Source: Pontixanthobacter gangjinensis
GTDB taxonomy: Bacteria > Pseudomonadota > Alphaproteobacteria > Sphingomonadales > Sphingomonadaceae
DNA length: 64,000 nucleotides
Reading direction: 5' to 3'
Assembly: GCF_009827545.1 (NCBI RefSeq)
Contig: NZ_WTYS01000001.1
Span: 558,001-622,000 of the forward strand
The position numbers and the translations under genes are program-made. Below the pieces are notes generated by a model, which had not been told where the DNA came from, ran no database searches, and saw nothing but the letters and a program-made list of their open reading frames with translations. Each line of letters begins with the position of its first letter. Within the stretch, counting starts at the first letter, position 1. Below are positions 45,201-52,842 of the stretch, piece by piece.

Positions 45201-46274
45201 CACGACCATGGTGCTTTGAGGCCGTTGATTGCAAAGCGACTCAAGATGAAAACGTTGACCGAGGAGCGTCGTCGCAATTGGCTGGCCGCTGGCTTGATTT
45301 GCGATTTTGATCGTTATGCGCCTAGTGTTGAGCAGGCGGTTGAGCACGATCCGGCGCTGTTCTGGAGCATTCGCGAGCGGGTTGGTGCCCAACGCCCTTA
45401 CGATGATATGCCCGATTCCATAGCCACGCATTTAGCAGTGTGGCTGGTTCAGAATTTCCGTGACCTTTTTCCTGTGGCGCAGCGCCCCAATTCCGTCACG
45501 TCCGGCGATACCAACCCATGGGATGCCACTGAAGGTATCAGCCGCTTGGTCGACCGTATTGGTGGCGATTTGTCAGACACTACTGAAGAGCTCCTCGAAC
45601 AGCTGGCCGAAATTCAGGACGGCTATCGCGATCGAATATTGGCGGTTCTGGCTGAATATCGGCGGAACCGGGCAGAGCAAGGCCGGGCGACAATCGAAGT
45701 CGCTGCGCTTGCCGCGATGCTAAGCGATGGGCCCCCGCAGTCGCTGCGCGATCTACGCACAAAAATGCTTTATCTGTTCGATAAGGTTCAGGCTCAGGCA
45801 CAGAGTAGCCCAACCGATAGCTGGGTAAATTTTTACCGTGATGATAAGAAAACGCCTCAGAACGAGGAACGCTGTAGCGACCGAATTGTTGAGATGCTTA
45901 GACAGCACGAATCAGTGATTCAGTTCAGCCCTGAAAAGCATCTCGGAAATGATCGAGAAGGCGATATCGCGTGCGAATATGGCAATCTGCATCTGCCTGT
46001 CGAAGTGAAAGGCCAATGGCACGATGAACTATGGCGCGCAGCCGATGAACAATTGGCAGCGCAGCAAGCCGTTGACCACAAAGCCGATGGCTATGGCATA
46101 TTGCTTGTTTTGTGGTTCGGCGATTGCGGTAAGACATTGAAGGGGCCGCCGCGCGGATCAGGCATTTCAAAACCCACCAGTCCAGAAGAGTTGCAGTTGG
46201 CCTTGACTGACGTGAGTAAAGTGGCACGCGACGGGCGCATCGTCATTAAGGTGATCGATCTGACACGTGCTTGA
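42285..46274 (+). CDS. STAND/NACHT-type NTPase with C-terminal PD-(D/E)XK nuclease (1329 aa)
   Basis: A large soluble protein. The N-terminal NTPase has Walker A GEAGMGKT (41-48), Walker B LLIDALDE (83-90) and a sensor strand FILSCRSEDW ending near 124. This is the order of STAND ATPases, with an Asp-Glu pair typical of NACHT-like members. From about 270 to 1190 it is a long helical region with Trp-rich repeats, suited to target sensing. The C-terminal 130 residues form a nuclease fold with Glu near 1203, GDI with D1227 and PVEVKGQWH with E1240-x-K1242. Bacterial Avs and bNACHT proteins usually have the nuclease first, so this order is reversed. Starts at 42285 and 42294 are both possible. 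The stop overlaps the next gene. A phage-sensing abortive-infection effector is the best guess. Confidence 0.8.
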   Translation: MITMAEEYFIPRTLNCQIDRADERFSHSDLLDLPANLIILGEAGMGKTALLNELAGPRAKFVSAQRFINSPDPTQILGDSECLLIDALDETPAFADGGAVNQILSRLEASGAPRFILSCRSEDWQAATTKALISETFGAPPIEMQLTALDEQQITVFLATSLGEDRAREVFATYRERGLDEWLGNPQTLIMLAGVAGLGELPTSTAALFKRYIDLCLQDANLARRARQGETQRETALDTLGAAFAALILSGKAALARPEANYSDDDLRLSELVDLPNFAEWDAVSGNRLIKVYRGDTNRLTYAHRRIGEWLAARWLARQSHSDIARDRLFEALTEGGIVPASLRGLFGWLAQDSSLAMRVIETDPMAVIEYGDADGLSAQEGRALLEALEKLAVSDPWFSSWGNFRAKALVSGALLPQTLAAVLDPARGDRLRMLLVGQFKNEKLSPDTVERLHKFALDTEVFYALRDDAAEALIGNLSPDQIQIFVKSLRDQETHESARLAAHMILEAGIDIFDDSEVAETIMAVGGFPISGNTMVGDDRTSLRTWRYRNEVPDHRIEGILDLLAYHSTTHLPEFRSLESSDIINLGDALIARRLVMGDVEADQLLRWLKAFGGRDSYSKDDNKAIEDYLRENHDIRQAMQRMWFEGKVGEEEFWAATYKIIEVHRQLAFTDADLAEFLNTVPADFVPWQTAVRLIRHTETEGVKTRASLKRFAKNDADLKRFVRDLVDPPKRDWEIKREAKQAKHTVEKNKRWDGFRQGMAEEQAMLEQGQYGIIMQAANVYFARYSDLHGLDSAQSRLDALCGPDLIPSVLTGFEAYLNILPPFPHAKLVAKDYGDQRAWSARYILLAALAERTEKNGSIEPLTKDQLIAAQLHFANQAASGDEWKSLGEGLWEAILADREIFETYTRLLVEPSLKRRQEIIMGLHEVLHQTKEQYGDLIANLAEEWLHKFPRMHKSPEAALMDVLLHRHDHGALRPLIAKRLKMKTLTEERRRNWLAAGLICDFDRYAPSVEQAVEHDPALFWSIRERVGAQRPYDDMPDSIATHLAVWLVQNFRDLFPVAQRPNSVTSGDTNPWDATEGISRLVDRIGGDLSDTTEELLEQLAEIQDGYRDRILAVLAEYRRNRAEQGRATIEVAALAAMLSDGPPQSLRDLRTKMLYLFDKVQAQAQSSPTDSWVNFYRDDKKTPQNEERCSDRIVEMLRQHESVIQFSPEKHLGNDREGDIACEYGNLHLPVEVKGQWHDELWRAADEQLAAQQAVDHKADGYGILLVLWFGDCGKTLKGPPRGSGISKPTSPEELQLALTDVSKVARDGRIVIKVIDLTRA

Positions 46275-47127
46275 GCAAGGCAGGGGAAGCAATCGACCGG
46301 GCCCCCAGCGGATAGAGGCGTGGGATTGGCAACCGCTCGAGGAAATCTCTTCACCGGCGGATACTGCCTCCCAGCAGCCTGAGCCCACGCTCGAAGTCCC
46401 GCAATTTGCTTTGGAAGACTATTGGTTGCGCGGCGGATATCGGGAAAGTTTGTCGGCTTCGACTGATGCGATTAGCGACGCATTTCTCGATAGTCTCATC
46501 GCAAACGAGCTGGCGCCTCTTCCTGCCAGGACTTCGCGTGGCGCGGAAATTGACCGTAGCCAGTTTCTCAAAGACTTAGCCCGCTACAATGGCTGTCCAT
46601 TAGACTCGTTGTGGCGGAAAACTGGGTGGGATAAAGCCTCCTTCGACGATGTTATCGAAGGCCTAATCGACCGCCAGTTCATATTTCGCATTAAATATCT
46701 GCCAATGGATGATCGCAGCGATCTCTATTATTTTTGCGATACGGGCGTGCTACATCGTCTCTTCAATCCAAAGTGGAAACTGTCAGGCCAGGGCCAAGGG
46801 CATTTTGCCAATAGCTGGGAAGGGTTCGTCATCCGCACAATATTGAAACGATACGGCCGTCGCAACGGTGTGGATGCCGAGGTATTTGTGTGGCGCAGAC
46901 CAACCGATGGCAATGACGAGATTGATCTCGTGCTGAGGTGGCCGAGTACAGATGAATGCTGGGCCATTGAGATAGGAGTGGGACGAGATAAAAAGCCATC
47001 GAAGGGTTTCTGGGTCGCTGCTTGTGAGTTGGGTGCGACAGATTTACGTATAATCCATCGCGGCATTTGCGAAGTTATCGGGGACTATGAAAGGGTGACC
47101 TTGGAGAGGTTTCTTACCCAATATTGA
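46267..47127 (+). CDS. Stand-alone DUF4143-like protein paired with the NTPase-nuclease
   Basis: A 286-aa protein starting GTG 46267, eight bases before the end of the NTPase gene in another frame. It matches the C-terminal half of AAA_14-DUF4143 proteins. ALEDYWLRGGYRESL (49-62) is the WLRGGFPES motif. LYYFCDTGVLHRLF (153-166) is the Y-x-x-D-x-G motif, and HFANSWEGFVIRTIL (179-193) the helix with Glu. FVWRRPTDGNDEIDLVLRW with E218 and D220 and WAIEIGVGR with E235 are the nuclease-like strands. The usual N-terminal ATPase is absent, and the Lys of ExK is Gly (K242-K243 are nearby). It may be a regulator or inhibitor subunit, or use the ATPase of the neighbouring protein. Confidence 0.65.
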   Translation: MLEQGRGSNRPGPQRIEAWDWQPLEEISSPADTASQQPEPTLEVPQFALEDYWLRGGYRESLSASTDAISDAFLDSLIANELAPLPARTSRGAEIDRSQFLKDLARYNGCPLDSLWRKTGWDKASFDDVIEGLIDRQFIFRIKYLPMDDRSDLYYFCDTGVLHRLFNPKWKLSGQGQGHFANSWEGFVIRTILKRYGRRNGVDAEVFVWRRPTDGNDEIDLVLRWPSTDECWAIEIGVGRDKKPSKGFWVAACELGATDLRIIHRGICEVIGDYERVTLERFLTQY

Positions 47128-47151
47128 AGATACGGTGACATCCCCCTGGCG

Positions 47152-50100
47152 TTAGCCAATCAACAAACTTGCCATCAACGGCGACGGTTTCCGCATTCCG
47201 AGCAAAAACTTCCGCGCATCTTCGCTAGCCTTGTTAGCGGCATTCCCAAGTCGCTGCTGGACATCGCCGCCCATCTGACGGCCCTCTGCTATGAGCAGCA
47301 CATCGTCGTTGATGAGACTGCGGCGATCGGCGGCGGCAATGCCGAGTTGCATATAGCGCCAGATCTCTCGGTAGTCCTTCGCGTGCTCGGCTAACTGAAA
47401 CCAGTGATTGGCATGTCGCGCACGGTCATATCGCATGCGACCTGCTTTCGACGCGCTGCCGAGGAATCCATCACCCCAGTCACGCGCAAGAATTTCATCT
47501 GACTGCGGGTTGGCGGTACGGAACGAGGCTGACGTAATAGCAAGCGCCTGATCGGCCGCCAGCAATGATGCTGCACATCTAGCGATGAATGTGTCCAGCC
47601 AGTCACGTGAATTGCAAGCCTCAGCCGCAAGTACAAGGCGCTCAATCGCTTCATCGTCCTTGCATTGCTCAAATGCCAAACCACGCAAGTTGTCGATTTC
47701 CTCCGAACGTGCCGCTCGAAACAATGCGATTGTCCGAAGTGGAAGCTTAGCCCTACCGACCACGATGGTAACAATGGGGTCCACCTTCCAGACGTGTGCG
47801 AACAAGCTCGAGGCGACCGTCGAGTCAATCACTGCGTAGCTCTCGGCGAGGACTAGCGCGAAGCTTTGCAACTTTCGTAGCGTCGCTTCGTCCTCAATCG
47901 CTAGGATTTGGTCGATCCAGCCTTTGTGGCGAACGGGGTTTTCGATGGCTAGTTCCTTGAGGCCGAATGTCTGCGGCCTCACTGTCAGCATGCGCGCGCC
48001 TTCGTGCTCTAGATTGTCGAGAAAGCGATCGAACTGCTCGTGAAGCAATCGACGGCGCTCGGCGAACCGCGCACCAGTTTCGTCCGCTAGATCGGCGTTA
48101 AGTGCCTCCAACGCCTCTTCGGGCGGTCTCGACCGGTTTTCGCCACGATCTTTGATGTTGATCCGCGTATCACCTAGGCTATCACCTAGTTCTAGCGTGA
48201 TCATGGCATCATTCGGTTCGCTTGCGTCGACCGGCTGCAACAAGCGCTCGATTGTCATATCGACTGCGCATACCAGTCGGGCGCGAGCTGCCGGCAAATG
48301 CACCGCCACCCAGTCTAAAAATTCGAGCGCCACCTGATCAATGAGATCGTCGCGGTTGCGTCGTGCCACAGCAACAGCAAAGGCCAACCGGCGAGCATTT
48401 GCCGTCCAGCTGCGATCGCTATCGTCGGGTGAGCCAAGCCCGAGTAGCGCGTCATCTATCTCTGCGTCGTCAATCTTGCGGACGAGTTCGGCCACAGCGG
48501 CCGCGACGCCGAGATGTTCGTCGGCGAGGCACGCGACGATTTTGTCGCGAAGGACGTCTGTGATCGCGGGTGGCGCCGCTGCTAAGAAGAGCAAGGTTCG
48601 CTCGAGCACGTGTCCGCCAATGCTGCTGGCTGTCGACAATCGTTCAGCAGCGTCTGTTGGATCAAACTGTCTAGCAAGCGCGTTATAACGCAGATAATAA
48701 GGAGCGTCCTCCGGTAGTGACAACAGCAGGTCAAGCTGGTCTCCTGCTTCCAGCCGCGGCATGATCCCTTCGACCATCATACCGAGAACGAACTCGGCAT
48801 CGCCCGCTGGCACTAGTGTTGGATCATTTGACAGGTCAGCGAGCCGACCCTGCACCAGCGTAACTGTTTCGTTCGACAAGAGCGGGCTGAGCCAAGGCAA
48901 ATGCCAGCCAAGCTGACGCAACGGCATGTCGTTGCGAACCGTCACTGTGGCGGCGACCCGATCGAGGAACCTTGTTAGTCTAGCCGGGTCGACGCGCAGC
49001 AAAGTACTTGTGCTGCGCTCAAGATCGTAATCTTCTGATGTTGTGCTCATGTGATTCCAGATTGCCGCTGGATCAATTTGGTCGATGGCGAACTGGAAAC
49101 CGCCAGTCGGTTCCGGAAGAATTATGGTTGGGTCAAGCGCTTCCAGTGCATCAGGGCGGCTTCTTCGCACTGGCATCGGTTTGAGTCGCTCACTCTCCTG
49201 CTGGTCGGCAAGCGCTCCTAAGAAGCTCAGCGCGGTCGCTGCGACGGCATGCGCAAGCGGCGAAGCCTCTGCGACAACGAATGGCTCGATTTCACGATGA
49301 ACGGCGGCAGAAGTCGCCTCAAAGTCAATACGATTGAGGCGTATAGCCCATGCAAGTTCGTCTAGCGGCGAGCGATGATCTCCCGCCAGGCGATGAGCGA
49401 ACGAAAAGGCAATGATTCCGCGGGCGAAGGTTGATTGAGCGCGTCCGGCCATGTGCTGAGCTGCGACTACACCAAGCCCCACTGCACGCGGCAACTCGGG
49501 ACAGTTTGTGTCGAACCACTTTCGCTCGTTATGCTGCAGTTCGCCTAGTCGCGTGTCAATTAGTTCGTCGCGTTCGCGCTGCCGACGCTCGCGCTCTTCG
49601 GACGGTCCGGAATTGCTGGCACTTCTGCACCAGCTGCCCAGCCAACGATCGGCGCGTTCCCCAATCGCGGTTGCGACTTCATCGCGCTGCTGTGCAAAGA
49701 GAAGAAAGCTGCCGAAGCGGCCATCATCGGTCTCGAGGTCACGAAATTCGAAGGCATCAAGGAATGGCCCAGGGTGTGCAGCTGTGTAGGGTAGCAGCCG
49801 CTCGTATATGTTGTCGGTCAAGTTTTGGAGTGACATCCAGCCGGCGACCAGCGCCGCAAGGCAGGCGTCGGGATAGTCTTCATCGAGCGATCCGATCGCA
49901 ATCGCAGCGGTGAGAATATCGGCGAGCATGTCAAATCCGCGCACCGCATCAATTATCCCTTCGAGAGCTTCACCTAGCTCGAAACCGTCGCCCTGGGCGT
50001 CGTTCAGTTCGTCGGCGACGAGGAGCCCCAACGCGAAGTGCAGCGCCTCCGGCCGGAAGGCGTACTTGTTCTGCTTCGAGTCGAAAAACCGGCCCTCTTC

Positions 50101-51714
50101 GATGTCCGTCAAATCATCGCTGAGCCGCCGACCGTCGAGACGTTGGGCCGCGCCCGAACGCTTCCGCCATTCGTCGCGGTTGAAGTTTGTGCCTGGTCGT
50201 GCGCGGTAAGCATTTGCGTGGCGGATCAGCAGTTCTCGGAAGTCATCGTCTCCATGCCCGACGAGGTCGCCCCGTTCACGCAGCCGCGCGCGCCAGTACT
50301 CCATAAGCAATCGTTCGACGCTAAGATCCTCGATGCCCTGTAGTGTCGGCAGCAACGTGATCGCAAGTGCGCAGATCCTAGGCGTCCGCATGAAGCCGTT
50401 GAGGTGATCAGGTATTTGGCTGACCGGTATGGCGTTGAGCGCAAGCACTTCGGAAAACTCATCGTCCGAGTAGTCGCCGACGCTGACTTTCTCGACCGCG
50501 ACATAGGAGAGCCTCGACGCGATCTCGCGATCCCAATATCCCTCGCGGCACGTTGCTACTATGGCGCCGCCAAGATCGCGTACGACTGGTAACAACACAC
50601 GGATGATTGAAGCCCACGCCTTCCCACTAGTCTCGTTGAGCCCGTCGAGAAAGACAACGAACTTGTGATTGTTTGCGTTGCCTGCCGCCCAGCGCTCCAG
50701 TCGACGGCGCCACCGTGCGATTGCATTGCTATCGCGGTGGCCATCTTGAAGAGCTGCAAGGCGCGCAAGCATGTCGAAGGGTTCGTCATCAGGCGACAGT
50801 TGCTCTGCGATGCGGCCTGCCGACAGAAGGAGAATAGGCCGTGGATCTTGCGCGACCCACCATTGCGCAACTGCCCAAGACTTACCCGATCCTTCGCCTC
50901 CCAGCACAGCAACCAAGGTACGCCCCTCGGGATCGGCGCGCGCCACGCTGAACGCGCGGCCCAATTCAGCTTGGATCACTGGGCGGCTGATCGAACGGGC
51001 GGTTGAATCGAGCGGGGCAAGGTATTGCGAAAAGTGCTGCTGTGCGAGTTGCTGGTCGGCAAAACGCAGCTCGATCCAGGCAGTGTTGCGCTCACGCAAG
51101 GCGTCGAGTCCAAGGCTCCCAGAGGTTAGCGCGTCGAGTAATTGCTTTTCGGCGACCGCGAAGTTGGCGTGTTTCGCGACAAATTCCAACCCCTTCTCAA
51201 AGCCAGCAAAGTCTAGTGGGGCGAGTCGGGCCTGTGCCCAAGGGAGCAACTCGGCGCTTGCAGCGGCGAGCAGTACGGCAAGTGGCGGTAGCCCTGTCTC
51301 TGCCCAGTCCAGATTGAGCAGGCTGACGCCAGCGCTCTCTAGAATCTCTTCGAGCATTTTTTCAGTTGGTTCGCTCGTTTCGACCGTTGCGGCGAGCACC
51401 CAGAGATCAACCTTGTCGGCAAGCGCAAAGGCGGCGAGTGAAGATTTTCCTGCCAGCGCCTCGAGCGGCACGGATTTGGTATAACGTTTAGCTTCCATTG
51501 CGATTGCGAACGGTGCGTTGGGCGTAGCGGCATCGCGGCCAAACTGTGCGCCCGAGCGCGCGAGTCTGAATGTATAGCCACTTACAGTTGCGAGAGCTTG
51601 AGCTATCAATCCTTCGAAACCGTCCGGACCGGCCGGTTGTTCCCATCGCCTAAGAACATCTCGGAGAGTGTCTAGCACGGTAGCAGGGGCGGCTGTCTTT
51701 GGTTTCTTTGCCAT
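47152..51714 (-). CDS. Avs-like protein: Mrr-type nuclease, STAND NTPase and helical repeats (1520 aa)
   Basis: Numbered from MAKKPKTAAP at 51714 (GGAGG immediately upstream), the protein begins with an Mrr/restriction-endonuclease domain. GFEGLIAQAL (E34), QFGRDA (D61) and AMEAKRYTK (E74-x-K76) give the PD-(D/E)XK residues. Walker A is GGEGSGKS (272-279), Walker B FVVFLDGLNE (352-361) and the sensor IVATCREGYWD (385-395). The remaining 1100 residues are helical and without recognised repeats. This order is that of the Avs (AVAST) NTPases, which bind phage proteins such as terminase or portal and then degrade DNA. The sequence is too distant for me to name the type. It is convergent with the DUF4143-like gene, 24 bases apart. 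Confidence 0.8.
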   Translation of the reverse strand: MAKKPKTAAPATVLDTLRDVLRRWEQPAGPDGFEGLIAQALATVSGYTFRLARSGAQFGRDAATPNAPFAIAMEAKRYTKSVPLEALAGKSSLAAFALADKVDLWVLAATVETSEPTEKMLEEILESAGVSLLNLDWAETGLPPLAVLLAAASAELLPWAQARLAPLDFAGFEKGLEFVAKHANFAVAEKQLLDALTSGSLGLDALRERNTAWIELRFADQQLAQQHFSQYLAPLDSTARSISRPVIQAELGRAFSVARADPEGRTLVAVLGGEGSGKSWAVAQWWVAQDPRPILLLSAGRIAEQLSPDDEPFDMLARLAALQDGHRDSNAIARWRRRLERWAAGNANNHKFVVFLDGLNETSGKAWASIIRVLLPVVRDLGGAIVATCREGYWDREIASRLSYVAVEKVSVGDYSDDEFSEVLALNAIPVSQIPDHLNGFMRTPRICALAITLLPTLQGIEDLSVERLLMEYWRARLRERGDLVGHGDDDFRELLIRHANAYRARPGTNFNRDEWRKRSGAAQRLDGRRLSDDLTDIEEGRFFDSKQNKYAFRPEALHFALGLLVADELNDAQGDGFELGEALEGIIDAVRGFDMLADILTAAIAIGSLDEDYPDACLAALVAGWMSLQNLTDNIYERLLPYTAAHPGPFLDAFEFRDLETDDGRFGSFLLFAQQRDEVATAIGERADRWLGSWCRSASNSGPSEERERRQRERDELIDTRLGELQHNERKWFDTNCPELPRAVGLGVVAAQHMAGRAQSTFARGIIAFSFAHRLAGDHRSPLDELAWAIRLNRIDFEATSAAVHREIEPFVVAEASPLAHAVAATALSFLGALADQQESERLKPMPVRRSRPDALEALDPTIILPEPTGGFQFAIDQIDPAAIWNHMSTTSEDYDLERSTSTLLRVDPARLTRFLDRVAATVTVRNDMPLRQLGWHLPWLSPLLSNETVTLVQGRLADLSNDPTLVPAGDAEFVLGMMVEGIMPRLEAGDQLDLLLSLPEDAPYYLRYNALARQFDPTDAAERLSTASSIGGHVLERTLLFLAAAPPAITDVLRDKIVACLADEHLGVAAAVAELVRKIDDAEIDDALLGLGSPDDSDRSWTANARRLAFAVAVARRNRDDLIDQVALEFLDWVAVHLPAARARLVCAVDMTIERLLQPVDASEPNDAMITLELGDSLGDTRINIKDRGENRSRPPEEALEALNADLADETGARFAERRRLLHEQFDRFLDNLEHEGARMLTVRPQTFGLKELAIENPVRHKGWIDQILAIEDEATLRKLQSFALVLAESYAVIDSTVASSLFAHVWKVDPIVTIVVGRAKLPLRTIALFRAARSEEIDNLRGLAFEQCKDDEAIERLVLAAEACNSRDWLDTFIARCAASLLAADQALAITSASFRTANPQSDEILARDWGDGFLGSASKAGRMRYDRARHANHWFQLAEHAKDYREIWRYMQLGIAAADRRSLINDDVLLIAEGRQMGGDVQQRLGNAANKASEDARKFLLGMRKPSPLMASLLIG

Positions 51715-51926
51715 TACCTCCACTTAAGAAGTCAGGGAGGGAAAGGGAAGAACGTCGCCTCATTTGCGGTTAGTTTCGCACCTCATTCCCGCCGTCGCTA
51801 GACGATTGAAGGCCCACTTCAACCGATAAAATAGTAGCGACGCTGTGGCCGCTTGTGGACTGCCGGTTTTGTGGTAACTCCATATTAGGTTAGAAACATG
51901 CCCTTTTACTGGAAGTTCTGACGATA

Positions 51927-52427
51927 ATGGCAAATTTGACTGAAGAGCAAAAAACTTCGATTGTCAGTATGTTAGCATGCTTTCGCAAGCCTTCTGAGAT
52001 CATTCGGTGCTTCCAGTTGGAATTTGGGATCACAATCAATCACAAGCAGATCGGCCGCTATGACCCGACGCGCCCATATTTCGCTGGTGGCAAGAAGTGG
52101 CGGGCGATCTTCGCTGTCCGCCGTGAAACATATCTGTGCGACGTCTCTGCAGTGCCGATCGCTCATCAAGCTTACCGTCTTAGTCTCCTCCAAGAGGGTG
52201 TCGAAATGGCGAAGCGGGCGGGAAACTGGAAGCTGGTGGCTAAGCTTGCAGAACAAGCTGCGAAAGAGGTGGGTGGTGTGCTGACGAACCGTAACAATCT
52301 CAATGTGGACGAACACGGGCCGTCTACACGGGACTTTTCATTAAAGGATCGCCAGGCCGCACTTGCTGAGATTATTGGCCGAACCAAGGTTGCCTTGCGA
52401 GAGCGAGACGAAGAAGCCGTCCACTGA
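51927..52427 (+). CDS. DUF2280-type phage-like protein
   Basis: A 166-aa soluble protein. The start LTEEQKTSIVSMLACFRKPSEI, then FGITINHKQIGRYDPTRPYF, matches the DUF2280 pattern (IV-x-x-LA-x-F-x-x-P, then QV-x-x-YDPT). I recall that family from phage and prophage genomes near terminase genes. The middle has a helix with VRRETYL and AYRLSLLQEGVEMAKRAGNW. The C-terminus is polar and ends with RDEEAVH. It lies alone near the right attachment site. Possible roles are packaging interference or a leftover of a phage. No other phage structural gene is present in the element. Confidence 0.6.
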   Translation: MANLTEEQKTSIVSMLACFRKPSEIIRCFQLEFGITINHKQIGRYDPTRPYFAGGKKWRAIFAVRRETYLCDVSAVPIAHQAYRLSLLQEGVEMAKRAGNWKLVAKLAEQAAKEVGGVLTNRNNLNVDEHGPSTRDFSLKDRQAALAEIIGRTKVALRERDEEAVH

Positions 52428-52842
52428 TGTTAGGCTGGTGGATGGCTAATCCGACGGTATCGTCCGAAATCGGCCATAGATTGTAATTCGTGTGTAACTA
52501 GGATGGGAAAGATAGGGCAATTGTTGGCCGTTGCAGGTAACGCTGATTCTACACAAATCTCTACCTATCAGCTATTTAGGCCCTCGTGGGGTATCGCGGG
52601 AAATCTCGGAGCTTGGACTTAAAATCCCCTGATCATTGATCGTGCTGGTTCGAGTCCAGTCACCCGTACCAGTTGCCAGATCTAGAGGTCCCAAGCGAAG
52701 AGCCGGTAAATAGCTCGCCGAATACATTTCCTGCTCGGTGTTTCTACCTACGTATTGTGCAGCCAGTTGCTATCCGTTTTTGCCTACATCCTGCGTCAAT
52801 CGTCCAGCATTGTGCCATGGCGGTTGTAGACGGAGAATTGTA
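52428..52842. other. Gene-free stretch spanning the right border of the element
   Basis: No gene is visible. The first half is element DNA between the DUF2280 gene and the attachment repeat at 52615-52671. The second half is core DNA before the PilZ gene. The frame open from 52738 before that gene does not look coding. I found no RNA gene other than the tRNA fragment. Confidence 0.5.
52615..52671 (+). repeat. attR: 57-bp copy of the tRNA-Leu 3' half
   Basis: Identical over 57 bases to 38865-38921. The 5' half of the tRNA is missing, so this copy is not a functional gene. It defines the right end of the element. Upstream bases are element DNA, downstream bases are the original core flank. Confidence 0.95.

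Larger units (their letters stand above)
38922..52671. mobile_element. 13.75-kb integrative element in tRNA-Leu(TAA) with two NTPase-nuclease defence-like cargos
   Basis: The element lies between two perfect 57-bp repeats. It begins with a tyrosine integrase reading toward the tRNA. A ribbon-helix-helix protein, an excisionase-like HTH and a winged-helix protein follow. The cargo is a STAND-type NTPase-nuclease gene with a DUF4143-like partner, a convergent Avs-like gene and a small DUF2280-type phage protein near the right end. No relaxase, conjugation, capsid or portal genes are present. It is therefore a small integrative defence island or a satellite-like element, not self-transmissible by its own genes. 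Confidence 0.92.

Noticed and set aside
52615-52671. Second tRNA-Leu gene
   Set aside because: Only the 3' part from the anticodon stem is present, and the 5' acceptor strand and D-arm are missing.
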